From DASRQK01 sp964436635 (lineage in GTDB: Bacteria > Bacteroidota > Bacteroidia > Sphingobacteriales > Sphingobacteriaceae), in assembly GCA_964436635.1 (NCBI GenBank), contig CAYTDM010000005.1, forward strand, positions 1 through 64,000: DNA of 64,000 nt, given 5' to 3'. The notes below the pieces were generated by a model. That model did no database searches and was not told where the DNA came from. It worked only from the letters and a program-made list of their open reading frames with translations. Of the stretch, positions 1 through 8,216 are shown one piece after another. The translations under genes and the position numbers were made by a program. The first letter of the stretch is position 1, and the number at the start of each line of letters is the position of its first letter.

Positions 1-132
1 GCTTTTTGCTCGTTTGAACGTTTTGCTGGAGCTGCTGCTCTTTGTTGACCTGAACGTTGCACTGGAGCGGTCGCTTTTTGCTCGTTTGAACGTTGCGCTG
101 GAGCCGCAGCTCTTTGCTGACCTGCACGTTCT
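1..132 (-). repeat. 72-bp in-frame tandem repeat in the secreted protein
   Basis: The sequence GCTTTTTGCTCGTTTGAACG occurs at 1 and again at 73, and similarity continues for most of the second unit. The period of 72 bp equals 24 codons, so the repeat adds whole protein modules rich in Ala, Gln, Arg, Ser and Pro. The array continues off the left edge, so the copy number is unknown. Confidence 0.8.
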
Positions 133-1025
133 ACATTTGAACCCGCACGATCCACCGATTGGCTTCTATTCTCTTGACCTCTTGAAACTACACGTCCCGG
201 ATCTTCCGCCTTTGCAGTCGGGTTTGACCTTGAGCCACGTGTTATTGCGTCAGCCTCGACTACCCTGGTTGGCCTTGCCGAACTTCTGCTTGATCCATCT
301 ACAGTTGGACGATATATGTTTACGGTCCGATTGTTTATCGATGCACGTATTGGCGTGTTTGTATTACGTATTTCACGAACAGCTACCTTTCTACCGATCG
401 AGCGTTCAATATCGCGTCTACCCGGTCCACTATAATAACTTCTATTATTTACGACATAAACATTCTTTATGATGGTCGTGTTGTGAATGATTTTAACACG
501 ATTTCTTCTATGCACATAATAACGGTGTATGTTTGGGTGGTAAATCCGCTTGTGAGCGACAAATACCCAATGAAAATCTGGAATATTCATAGCGATCGAA
601 ATACTCATGCCTGGCCCCAATGGTGCCCAACCATAATATCCACCACCACTTCTCCAAGTTACCCAAGCCGGTCCCCATTCGTAATCAGGAATCCACGCCC
701 AACCATAGTAGTCTGAATAAAACCATCTACCATAATGAAATGGTGCCCAGCCCCAATCATAGTTGGAAACCCAAGTGTTTCCATATTCAGTCATGACCCA
801 ATACCCATTAGTTGAATACGGCTGGAAATTTGGCCCCACATCCGGAATCCAAACATAGCCATGTTGACGATCCATTACCCAATCCCCATAAGGACTTAGC
901 TGATCATAGAATACTTGAAATGACACATAGTCTTGTTGCTTCGCAAAAGAATTAGCATGCACGGATAAGAATAACAGGCTTATCAATCCCATCCCTACAA
1001 TTTTGGATTTTTTTAACATTTTCAT
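1..1025 (-). CDS. Secreted W/Y-rich DUF6600-like protein, C-terminus cut off by window edge
   Basis: About 341 residues are readable on the minus strand without a stop before the window edge. The chosen ATG (1025-1023) starts a typical signal peptide (MKMLKKSKI, then a hydrophobic run ending in HANSFA). Residues about 30-170 are very rich in Trp, Tyr, Gly and Pro, with blocks such as SPYGDWV, HYGRWFY, YYGWAWIP, WGPAWVTW and GWAPLGPG. This is the pattern of the DUF6600 family of Bacteroidota and other Gram-negatives, whose function is unknown. A basic Arg/Asn region follows. The visible C-terminus is low-complexity with a 24-residue repeat (RSNEQKATAPVQRSG-type), probably disordered. It is divergent from mlaE. 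The family call is from memory of the motif pattern. Localisation outside the inner membrane is inferred. Confidence 0.8.
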   Translation of the reverse strand, partial: MKMLKKSKIVGMGLISLLFLSVHANSFAKQQDYVSFQVFYDQLSPYGDWVMDRQHGYVWIPDVGPNFQPYSTNGYWVMTEYGNTWVSNYDWGWAPFHYGRWFYSDYYGWAWIPDYEWGPAWVTWRSGGGYYGWAPLGPGMSISIAMNIPDFHWVFVAHKRIYHPNIHRYYVHRRNRVKIIHNTTIIKNVYVVNNRSYYSGPGRRDIERSIGRKVAVREIRNTNTPIRASINNRTVNIYRPTVDGSSRSSARPTRVVEADAITRGSRSNPTAKAEDPGRVVSRGQENRSQSVDRAGSNVERAGQQRAAAPAQRSNEQKATAPVQRSGQQRAAAPAKRSNEQK

Positions 1026-1163
1026 AGTAATTTCATTTTAATGGTGAATAAATCCTGTTTTTTCCACGTGTTTCTTGCCAGTTTGACAATTTCCACTCCA
1101 AAAGGTTTAACATGCTAATGAAAATTTTAACAATTTGCGGATGATAAATGCCCCGCTTAATCC

Positions 1164-1192
1164 TTGATTAATTAAAATAATCCCTAAATTTG
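1164..1192 (+). promoter_or_regulatory. Bacteroidota-type promoter upstream of mlaE
   Basis: TTG at 1164-1166, an 18-nt spacer, and TAAATTTG at 1185-1192 match the Bacteroidota -33/-7 consensus. The predicted start of transcription is about 1197, giving a leader of about 57 nt before the mlaE start. It could drive the whole mla-prp block, since the next genes follow with short gaps. Confidence 0.65.
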
Positions 1193-1253
1193 CGCTCATA
1201 GCCTTATTTTTTAAAGGGTTTAGAACATTCATCATATCATATAAAAAGTATTT

Positions 1254-2018
1254 GTGTTGAAGAAAATACAGCGAATCCTTATTGAGCTGGCTCACATCCA
1301 TCGCTTTGTGATGAGATTTTTCAGGGAATTATTTCGTGCACCTGTTGAATGGAAGGAAATTATACGTCAATGTTATGTAATTGGCTGGAAATCACTACCC
1401 TTAATTTCTTTAACAGGATTTGTAACCGGTTGGGTTTTCACCAACCAATCACGACCATCTTTATCGGAATTTGGAGCGACCTCCTGGTTGCCTATGTTGA
1501 TATCCATCGCCATCGTTCGCGCATTAGCGCCCTTAGTAACGGCGCTGATTTCGGCTGGAAAAGTGGGGTCTCAAATCGGTGCAGAATTGAGCTCTATGAA
1601 AGTAACAGAACAGATCGATGCGATGGAAGTTTCTGGCACGAACCCCTTTAAATTTTTAGTTGTAAGCCGCGTTTTGGCAACCACGATAACCATCCCTATA
1701 CTATCCTTTTATACAGCTTTGGTCGGATTATTGGGCGCTTTTTTAAGTGTGTATATAAATGAGGACACCGGATTTGTTATATATTTTGAGCAGGTTTTCG
1801 AGGCCATCAGTTACTTAGATATCTTCTCTTTAGTATTAAAAGCAGTCGTGTTTGGGTTTACTATTGGGATCGTCGGCTCTTATCAAGGTTTTAATGCTTC
1901 GCAAGGCACGGAAGGGGTGGGTAAGGCCGCAAATTGGTCAGTCGTCATGTCCATGTTTTTGATTTTTATTGAAGAGTTATTAATCGTTCAAATTCTTCAA
2001 GGTATTCGGAATTGGTAG
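1254..2018 (+). CDS. mlaE: MlaE-family ABC transporter permease (inner membrane lipid trafficking)
   Basis: 254 residues, the usual size for the MlaE/YrbE permease, the membrane part of the MCE-type transporter that moves phospholipids between inner and outer membrane. The core GSQIGAELSSMKVTEQIDAM (about residues 105-124) is the family's conserved segment. Several hydrophobic helices surround it (LISLTGFVTGWVF, the LPMLISIAIVRALAP region, and a C-terminal VMSMFLIFIEELLIVQIL). The start is GTG at 1254 or TTG at 1257; neither has a Shine-Dalgarno site. It is followed after 3 nt by the ATPase gene and then by the MCE protein, the usual mlaE-F-D order. MlaB and MlaC genes are not in the window. 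Confidence 0.93.
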   Translation: MLKKIQRILIELAHIHRFVMRFFRELFRAPVEWKEIIRQCYVIGWKSLPLISLTGFVTGWVFTNQSRPSLSEFGATSWLPMLISIAIVRALAPLVTALISAGKVGSQIGAELSSMKVTEQIDAMEVSGTNPFKFLVVSRVLATTITIPILSFYTALVGLLGAFLSVYINEDTGFVIYFEQVFEAISYLDIFSLVLKAVVFGFTIGIVGSYQGFNASQGTEGVGKAANWSVVMSMFLIFIEELLIVQILQGIRNW

Positions 2019-2021
2019 ATC

Positions 2022-2795
2022 ATGAAAAAAATAAGTCCACATATCGATTATCAACAATCAGTCATCCAACTGCGAAACATCGTTAAATCTTTTGGAGATT
2101 TGCACGTCTTGAGAGGAGTGGATTTAGATCTCTATAAAGGAGAGAACCTGGTGGTTTTAGGACGTTCAGGAACCGGGAAATCAGTCTTGATTAAAATCAT
2201 TTCGGGTTTGTTGTATCCTGATCAAGGCGACGTTAAGGTGTTGGCACAAGACGTTCCGTCCTTAAAAGAAAAAGAATTACAACAGTTAAGAATGTCTATA
2301 GGATTTTCTTTTCAAAACAGTGCGCTTTATGATAGCATGACTGTGCGTGAGAATCTTGAATTTCCTTTGGTTAGAAATAAACGCGACCTGTCTCGAAAAG
2401 AGATTGATTTGGCGGTAGCAGATGTATTAGATGCCGTGGGCTTGAGTCAAACTGAACATCAAATGCCTTCCCAGTTATCAGGTGGGCAAAGGAAGCGAAT
2501 TGGGATCGCGAGAACCTTAATTCTTCAACCAGAAATTATGTTGTATGACGAACCGACAGCCGGATTGGATCCCTTAACTTGTATTGAAATAAATAGCTTG
2601 ATTAATGAAGTTCAGGCACGTTATAAAACATCTTCTATCATCATTACGCACGATTTGGCTTGCGCAAAAAGCGTTGGCGATCGCATTGTGATGCTCTTAG
2701 ACGGAAGATTTGAATATCAAGGCAATTTTGATGAAATATTTGCCACAAATGATGAACGAGTCAAACCTTTTTACGATTATAATTTTATCACCTGA
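2022..2795 (+). CDS. mlaF: MlaF-family ABC transporter ATPase
   Basis: 257-residue ABC ATPase powering the MlaE permease. Walker A is GRSGTGKS at about residues 47-54, the signature LSGGQ at 152-156, and Walker B ending in LYDEPTAGLD with Asp/Glu at 176-177. The signature continues as QRKRIGIARTL, which is typical of the Mla/Ttg2A/MKL subgroup. It starts 3 nt after mlaE and ends 5 nt before mlaD, so the three are translated from one message. Neighbourhood and subgroup motifs agree, so assignment is firm at family level. The lipid cargo and direction of transport cannot be read from sequence. Confidence 0.94.
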   Translation: MKKISPHIDYQQSVIQLRNIVKSFGDLHVLRGVDLDLYKGENLVVLGRSGTGKSVLIKIISGLLYPDQGDVKVLAQDVPSLKEKELQQLRMSIGFSFQNSALYDSMTVRENLEFPLVRNKRDLSRKEIDLAVADVLDAVGLSQTEHQMPSQLSGGQRKRIGIARTLILQPEIMLYDEPTAGLDPLTCIEINSLINEVQARYKTSSIIITHDLACAKSVGDRIVMLLDGRFEYQGNFDEIFATNDERVKPFYDYNFIT

Positions 2796-2800
2796 TAGGT

Positions 2801-3772
2801 ATGAATGCAGAAGAAAATAAACGGTCCATTATAGTTGGAGTTTTTGTAATTGTCGGTATGATCATTTTGTTTGCAGGCATCTTCATTATGGGAAGCAAGC
2901 AAAATAGATTTTCAAAAAGTGTCCAGGTTTCTACCACTTTTAAGAATGTGAGTGGGTTGAAAGCTGGCAATAATATTTGGTTTTCAGGAGTGAAGGTCGG
3001 CACGGTCAAGAAAATTAATTTTAAAGGCCTTGAAGAAGTCGAAGTGCTGTTAAATATTGAAGAAAAATCAAGGGAATACATTCGTAAAAACGCTTACGCA
3101 AAGTTAGGTAGCGATGGATTTATTGGGAATAAATTAATCGTCATCGAAGGAGGGAGTCCGGAAGCACCGCCTGTGGAAAGTGGAGATGTATTAATGTCCA
3201 GTGATCAGGGTGGAATGGATGCGATGATGAAGACCATCGAACTATCCAGTGAGAATTTTGTTGAAATTACAAAAGATTTGCGTATCTTATTAGCTCGATT
3301 AAATGCTGGAGAAGGAACTGTGGGTGCAGCCTTGTCTGATTCAGTGATGGCAGACGATGTGCGAATGATGGTTCGAAATTTGACTTTGACTTCACAAAAT
3401 TCGGTCAAAGCCACACAAGCATTATTGACACTGACAGATAAATTGAATAAGGAAGGATACTTGGTGAATGATTTGTTAACAGATACTGTCATGTATGCGA
3501 GTTTAAAATCATCTGTTGAACAGATAAATGGCATGACACAGTCTGCAAACATCATGATCCAAAACTTGCAAGAAGTGACAAAAAAATTGGATGCGAAAGA
3601 CAATACTGTAGGATTGCTATTAAATGATGCAGGAACTGCAGATCGCATTCAACGCATTATGAAAAACTTGGAAACCAGCACAGAGAAGCTGGATCAAAAT
3701 ATGGAAGCCTTGCAACATAACTTTTTGTTTAGAGGATTTTTTAGAAGACAAGCTAAAGAAAACAACCAATAA
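2801..3772 (+). CDS. mlaD: MlaD-like MCE-domain protein
   Basis: 323 residues. A single N-terminal transmembrane helix (about residues 11-31, IIVGVFVIVGMIILFAGIFI) anchors the protein. An MCE domain follows at about 42-120, recognisable from VSGLKAGNNIWFSGVKVGTV and KLGSDGFIGNKLIVIEGGS. The remaining 200 residues are predominantly helical and polar, longer than the short E. coli MlaD and closer to the helical-tail MCE proteins that form needles or tunnels across the periplasm (inference). It is the substrate-binding part of the MlaEFD complex. The gap to prpB is only 12 nt, so the lipid transporter and propionate genes may share a transcript. Confidence 0.9.
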   Translation: MNAEENKRSIIVGVFVIVGMIILFAGIFIMGSKQNRFSKSVQVSTTFKNVSGLKAGNNIWFSGVKVGTVKKINFKGLEEVEVLLNIEEKSREYIRKNAYAKLGSDGFIGNKLIVIEGGSPEAPPVESGDVLMSSDQGGMDAMMKTIELSSENFVEITKDLRILLARLNAGEGTVGAALSDSVMADDVRMMVRNLTLTSQNSVKATQALLTLTDKLNKEGYLVNDLLTDTVMYASLKSSVEQINGMTQSANIMIQNLQEVTKKLDAKDNTVGLLLNDAGTADRIQRIMKNLETSTEKLDQNMEALQHNFLFRGFFRRQAKENNQ

Positions 3773-3784
3773 CCACATTGAATC

Positions 3785-4678
3785 ATGACAAAGGGAATAA
3801 GTGAGCAGACACCGGGTCAAAAATTTAGGGCAGCCATGGCCGCTGAAAAACCCCTTCAAATAGTAGGCACCATTAATGCCAATCATGCCTTACTCGCTAC
3901 ACAAGCTGGTTTTAATGCCATTTATTTGTCGGGCGGGGGAGTTGCAGCAGGTTCCTTAGGGATCCCTGACTTAGGCATCACGACTTTGCATGATGTGTTA
4001 ATCGATGTGGAACGCATTACCAATGTTTGTGACACACCTCTGTTGGTCGATGTGGATACAGGTTTTGGATCTTCAGCTTTTAATGTAGCGCGCACGGTAA
4101 AATCGTTAATCCGAGCGGGTGCTGCGGCATTGCACATGGAAGATCAAGTAGGAGCTAAGCGTTGTGGTCATCGACCAAATAAAGAATTAGTCAGCGCTGG
4201 AGAAATGGTTGATCGCATTAAAGCAGCTGTCGACGCGCGTGTAGATCCGGCCTTTGTCATAGGCGCCAGAACCGATGCCTTGGCGAGTGAAGGGTTGGAG
4301 AGATCACTGGAACGTGCAGTGGCGTATGCCGAAGCGGGTGCTGATTTTATTTTTGCGGAAGCAGTTACGGATTTGGCACAATATAAAGAATTCGTAAAAG
4401 CCACAGGATTGCCTGTTTTAGCTAATATTACTGAATTTGGGCAAACGCCATTATGGACAGTGAAGGAATTAGAAGGCGTGGATGTGTCCATGGTGCTTTA
4501 CCCTTTATCTGCGTTTAGGGCAGCAAATAAGGCGGCTTTAAACGTGTTTACACATTTAAAAAACGAAGGAACTCAACAAGCTGTGATAGATACCATGCAA
4601 ACCAGAAAAGAGTTATACGATAGCATTGATTACTATTCGTATGAGTCCAAATTGGATGCATTATTTGGAAAATCTTAA
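3785..4678 (+). CDS. prpB: 2-methylisocitrate lyase
   Basis: 297 residues, normal size for PrpB, which splits 2-methylisocitrate into pyruvate and succinate in the last step of the methylcitrate cycle for propionyl-CoA. The isocitrate-lyase superfamily core is present: LVDVDTGFGSSAFNV, metal-binding acidic residues in ALHMEDQVGAKRCGHR (KRCGH at 125-129 with the catalytic Cys127), and RTDALASEGLERSLERA. The C-terminus carries the usual MQTRKELYD segment. It is followed by prpC after 4 nt and prpD further on, which separates it from carboxyphosphonoenolpyruvate mutase paralogues. Confidence 0.95.
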   Translation: MTKGISEQTPGQKFRAAMAAEKPLQIVGTINANHALLATQAGFNAIYLSGGGVAAGSLGIPDLGITTLHDVLIDVERITNVCDTPLLVDVDTGFGSSAFNVARTVKSLIRAGAAALHMEDQVGAKRCGHRPNKELVSAGEMVDRIKAAVDARVDPAFVIGARTDALASEGLERSLERAVAYAEAGADFIFAEAVTDLAQYKEFVKATGLPVLANITEFGQTPLWTVKELEGVDVSMVLYPLSAFRAANKAALNVFTHLKNEGTQQAVIDTMQTRKELYDSIDYYSYESKLDALFGKS

Positions 4679-4682
4679 AATT

Positions 4683-5867
4683 ATGACAACATCTAACCCA
4701 TTAAACCAAGATCAACAAAGTACCAATCAGCCTGCAGGATTTAAACCTAAAAAATCGGTCGCACTTTCCGGTGTTGCAGCAGGCAATACAGCATTGTGTA
4801 CCGTAGGTAAGAGTGGTAATGATTTGCATTACCGTGGATATGATATTTTGGATTTAGCCGCTGGCGCAACTTTCGAGGAAGTAGCCCATTTGTTAATCCA
4901 TGAACAACTGCCTAATCCTGCACAATTACGCGCATATACACAGAAATTAAAAGGATTAAGAGGGTTGCCTCAAGTTGCCAAAGCAGTCTTAGAACAACTG
5001 CCTGCAGCAGCGCATCCCATGGATGTTCTGCGTACTTATACTTCCGTTTTAGGAACTGTTTTGCCGGAGAAAGATGGGCATCCCGTAGCTGAAGCAAGGG
5101 ACATTGCCGATAGATTATTGGCTTCGTATTCTTCTGCACTTTTATATTGGTACCATTATAGCCACCATGGCAGACGCATTGAAGTGGAAACCGATGATGA
5201 AACGATCGGTGGACATTTTCTTCATTTACTTCATGGTAAAGCGCCATCTGATTCGTGGGTAGAAGCCATGCAAATCTCATTAAATTTATACGCTGAGCAT
5301 GAGTTTAATGCATCCACTTTTACTTCCAGAGTCATTGCCGGTACAGGATCGGACATGTATTCTGCGATTTCTGGTGGTATTGGGGCTTTAAGAGGGCCTA
5401 AGCATGGAGGAGCGAATGAAGTGGCTTTCGAGATTCAAAGCCGTTATTCAACTCCCGAAGAAGCAGAAGCGGATATTTTGGCGCGTTTAGAACGCAAAGA
5501 AGTCATTATTGGATTTGGCCACCCGGTATATACCGTCTCTGACCCAAGAAATAAAGTCATCAAAGCCGTTGCTTTGAAATTATCTGAAGAGGCAGGCGAT
5601 CTCAAGCTTTACAACATCGCAGAACGCCTTGAAACCCTCATGTGGGAAAAGAAAAAGATGTTCCCGAATTTGGATTGGTTTTCAGCAGTTTCTTATCATT
5701 TGATGGGTGTGCCAACTTCTTTCTTCACTCCACTTTTTGTGGTGTCAAGAATTACAGGCTGGAGTGCACACGTGATTGAACAGCGCCAAGATGGAAAAAT
5801 TATTCGCCCAAGTGCGAATTATACGGGTCCAGATGACCGAGCATTTATTCCATTAAATCAACGATAA
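4683..5867 (+). CDS. prpC: 2-methylcitrate synthase (citrate synthase family)
   Basis: 394 residues from the ATG at 4683. An in-frame TTG at 4626 would lie inside prpB and adds 19 residues with no family similarity, so it was not used. It condenses propionyl-CoA with oxaloacetate. Visible family motifs include YRGYDILDLA near the N-terminus, the active-site region EHEFNASTFTSRVIAGTGSD, GALRGPKHGGANE, and GFGHPVYTVSDPRN with the second His. The short prokaryotic PrpC/type-I-like architecture lacks the N-terminal extension of hexameric citrate synthases. Its position between prpB and prpD supports methylcitrate rather than citrate synthase as the main role, though PrpC enzymes commonly have both activities. 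Confidence 0.93.
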   Translation: MTTSNPLNQDQQSTNQPAGFKPKKSVALSGVAAGNTALCTVGKSGNDLHYRGYDILDLAAGATFEEVAHLLIHEQLPNPAQLRAYTQKLKGLRGLPQVAKAVLEQLPAAAHPMDVLRTYTSVLGTVLPEKDGHPVAEARDIADRLLASYSSALLYWYHYSHHGRRIEVETDDETIGGHFLHLLHGKAPSDSWVEAMQISLNLYAEHEFNASTFTSRVIAGTGSDMYSAISGGIGALRGPKHGGANEVAFEIQSRYSTPEEAEADILARLERKEVIIGFGHPVYTVSDPRNKVIKAVALKLSEEAGDLKLYNIAERLETLMWEKKKMFPNLDWFSAVSYHLMGVPTSFFTPLFVVSRITGWSAHVIEQRQDGKIIRPSANYTGPDDRAFIPLNQR

Positions 5868-5884
5868 ATTCAATAATTAATCAA

Positions 5885-5943
5885 CGGAAAATCCAGCGGA
5901 AAATCCAGCGGAAAATCTAACGGAAAATCAGCGGAAATTCCAG
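5885..5943. repeat. 12-bp tandem array between prpC and prpD
   Basis: Five consecutive copies of CGGAAAATCCAG with small variation: 5885-5896 and 5897-5908 identical, 5909-5920 with CTAA, 5921-5931 one base short, 5932-5943 with one substitution. It begins 17 bp after the prpC stop codon. There is no dyad symmetry suggesting a terminator. Confidence 0.95.
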
Positions 5944-5993
5944 CGATAAAAGTTTAAAAACGAATCATTTACTTTATAAAATAAGAAAAAATT

Positions 5994-7445
5994 ATGTCAT
6001 CCTATATTTCCAACGAACGTCCAGAAACGGACCAAGTGATCGTCGATATTGTAGATTATGTGTTGAATTACGAAATTAAAAGTGATTTGGCGTTTCGCAC
6101 CGCACATTATTGCTTGTTGGATACCTTAGGTTGTGGTTTTGAAGCCCTTACATATCCAGCATGTACTAAATTATTAGGTCCGATTGTGCCAGGAACGGTG
6201 GTGCCAAACGGTGCTAAAGTCCCAGGTACTTCTTACCAATTAGATCCAATTCAAGCTGCCTTTAACATTGGGGCCATCGTCCGTTGGTTGGATTTTAACG
6301 ATACTTGGTTAGCAGCCGAGTGGGGGCATCCTTCCGATAATTTGGGCGGCATTTTAGCCGTGGCTGATTGGATGTCTCGTGAAGCAGTAGCCGCAGGAAA
6401 ATCGCCTCTTTATGTACAAGATGTATTAGACGCGATGATTCGTGCACATGAAATTCAAGGCGTCATGGCCTTAGAAAACTCATTTAATAAAGTGGGATTA
6501 GACCACGTCATTCTGGTTAAATTAGCTTCTACCGCAGTCGTGGGCAAGATGATTGGTTTGACCAGAGAAGAATTGATTAACGCTGTTTCTTTAGCTTTTG
6601 TTGATGGCCAATCTTTACGTACCTACCGCCATTCTCCAAATACGGGTAGTCGGAAATCTTGGGCAGCGGGAGATGCTACTTCCAGAGGGGTTCGTTTGGC
6701 GCTCATCGCAAAAACAGGAGAAATGGGATATCCCTCCGTGTTAACTGCAAAAACTTGGGGATTCTATGACGTTTTATTCAAAGGCAATTCCTTTAAATTC
6801 CAACGAGATTATGGATCCTATGTGATGGAAAATGTCTTGTTTAAAATTTCATTTCCTGCAGAATTCCATTCTCAAACAGCGGTAGAGGCTGCGATGACCT
6901 TGCACAAACAGTTGGCTGAAAAAGGATTCACCGCAGAAGACATCGCTTCGATTCGTATTCGTACACATGAAGCTGCCATTCGCATCATTGATAAAAAAGG
7001 ACCTTTACATAACCCAGCGGATCGCGACCATTGCTTACAATATATGATCGCCGTGCCACTAATTTACGGTCGATTAACGGCAGCCGATTACGAGGATGAT
7101 ATCGCAAATGATCCAAGAATCGACGCTTTACGCGATAAAATGGAAACTCAGGAAGATGTTCAGTTTACAACAGACTACCATGATCCTGAAAAACGCTCTA
7201 TTGCTAACGCGCTAACAGTCACCTTGAAAGATGGTGCCGTGCTTGAGGAAGTGGTCGTAGAATATCCAATTGGCCACAAACGTAGAAGAGAAGAAGGGAT
7301 TCCTGTACTAATAGAAAAGTATAAAACGAATTTGGCCAGAATTTTTTCGGAAAAACAACGGAATCAATTATTAGATCTGAGTTTGGACCTGGAAAAATTA
7401 AGGAATACGCCAGTTCATGAGTTTGTGAATTTGATGACAAAATAA
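5994..7445 (+). CDS. prpD: 2-methylcitrate dehydratase, PrpD type
   Basis: 483 residues, the standard length of the MmgE/PrpD family. It dehydrates 2-methylcitrate to 2-methyl-cis-aconitate without an iron-sulfur cluster. Family blocks visible are HYCLLDTLGCGFEAL, RWLDFNDTWLAAEWGHPSDN, the RKSWAAGDATSRGV region, and FPAEFHSQTAVEAA with a conserved His. The DRDHCLQYMIAVPLIYG block near residue 350 is also typical. With prpB and prpC it gives the methylcitrate cycle apart from re-hydration, which aconitase elsewhere would supply. No acnD or prpF is present, consistent with the PrpD-type variant. The start is ATG at 5994, 126 nt after prpC and beyond the 12-bp array. Confidence 0.94.
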   Translation: MSSYISNERPETDQVIVDIVDYVLNYEIKSDLAFRTAHYCLLDTLGCGFEALTYPACTKLLGPIVPGTVVPNGAKVPGTSYQLDPIQAAFNIGAIVRWLDFNDTWLAAEWGHPSDNLGGILAVADWMSREAVAAGKSPLYVQDVLDAMIRAHEIQGVMALENSFNKVGLDHVILVKLASTAVVGKMIGLTREELINAVSLAFVDGQSLRTYRHSPNTGSRKSWAAGDATSRGVRLALIAKTGEMGYPSVLTAKTWGFYDVLFKGNSFKFQRDYGSYVMENVLFKISFPAEFHSQTAVEAAMTLHKQLAEKGFTAEDIASIRIRTHEAAIRIIDKKGPLHNPADRDHCLQYMIAVPLIYGRLTAADYEDDIANDPRIDALRDKMETQEDVQFTTDYHDPEKRSIANALTVTLKDGAVLEEVVVEYPIGHKRRREEGIPVLIEKYKTNLARIFSEKQRNQLLDLSLDLEKLRNTPVHEFVNLMTK

Positions 7446-7490
7446 AAGCATCACTTTATATTCAACATAATCAACCAAGTCTTTTAAAGA

Positions 7491-8198
7491 ATGAATAAGT
7501 CTGTAGTTACGGATGCCATGGTGGTCTATGAAGACAACCACCTCATTGCGATTAATAAACCGGCAGGAACCATCGTTCAGGTCGATGAAACAGGAGATCC
7601 TTCTTTAGAAGACTTGGTTAAAGAATACATAGCGAATAAATACAGCAAACCGAATGGAGCATTTTTAGGGGTAGTACATCGCTTAGATCGTCCCGTAAGT
7701 GGTCTTATTTTGTTTGCAAAGACGAGTAAAGCTTTGGATCGATTAAACGCGATGTTTAAGGAGCGTTCCATGGAAAAAGTGTACTGGGCAGTGGTCAGAA
7801 ATCGACCTCCACACCCTGAGGGGAAACTGGAACACTGGCTGTTTAGAGATCGAAATAAAAACATTACCAGAGCATATAATAAGCAAGTCGAAGGCAGTAG
7901 ACAAGCCACCCTGTTTTATAAAGTACTGGGGCACTTGGATGGGTATTATTTATTAGAAATTCGTCCAATTACCGGAAGGACCCATCAAATTCGTGTTCAA
8001 TTATCCACCATGGGCTGCCCTATAGTTGGGGATAATAAATACGGTTATCCGAGGGGAAGTTTAAAGAAGAGCATCTGTTTACATGCACGTTCATTAACCT
8101 TTACGCATCCAGTTAAGAAAGAACCAATGACCATCGAAGCAAGATTGCCAAATGATGGTTTTTGGAATAAATTTGAAGGATTTTGGGATGTTTCATAA
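7491..8198 (+). CDS. RluA/RluD-family pseudouridine synthase
   Basis: 235 residues. The catalytic motif is VHRLDRPVSGLILFAK with the essential Asp, preceded by the INKPAGTIVQ strand and followed by the PITGRTHQIRVQL block, all hallmarks of the RluA family that isomerises uridine in rRNA or tRNA. There is no N-terminal S4 domain, so it resembles the short RluA/RluC-core type common in Bacteroidota. The exact RNA target cannot be told from sequence. It sits 45 nt after prpD and its last codons contain the promoter for the next small gene. Confidence 0.9.
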   Translation: MNKSVVTDAMVVYEDNHLIAINKPAGTIVQVDETGDPSLEDLVKEYIANKYSKPNGAFLGVVHRLDRPVSGLILFAKTSKALDRLNAMFKERSMEKVYWAVVRNRPPHPEGKLEHWLFRDRNKNITRAYNKQVEGSRQATLFYKVLGHLDGYYLLEIRPITGRTHQIRVQLSTMGCPIVGDNKYGYPRGSLKKSICLHARSLTFTHPVKKEPMTIEARLPNDGFWNKFEGFWDVS

Positions 8199-8212
8199 AT
8201 TTTTTATATTTG
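8182..8212 (+). promoter_or_regulatory. Promoter for the small CxxC protein, predicted leaderless
   Basis: TTTG at 8182-8185, a 19-nt spacer and TATATTTG at 8205-8212 form an essentially perfect Bacteroidota promoter. It overlaps the 3' end of the pseudouridine synthase gene. Only four bases separate it from the ATG at 8217, so the message is probably leaderless. Confidence 0.75.
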
Positions 8213-8216
8213 TAAT

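Noticed and set aside
14..716. Plus-strand open frames across 14-472 and 483-716
   Set aside because: They are antisense to the secreted DUF6600-like gene, whose minus-strand translation has signal peptide and family motifs.
4626..4682. Upstream TTG start for prpC
   Set aside because: It lies within prpB and adds residues unlike PrpC; the ATG at 4683 sits 4 nt after the prpB stop.
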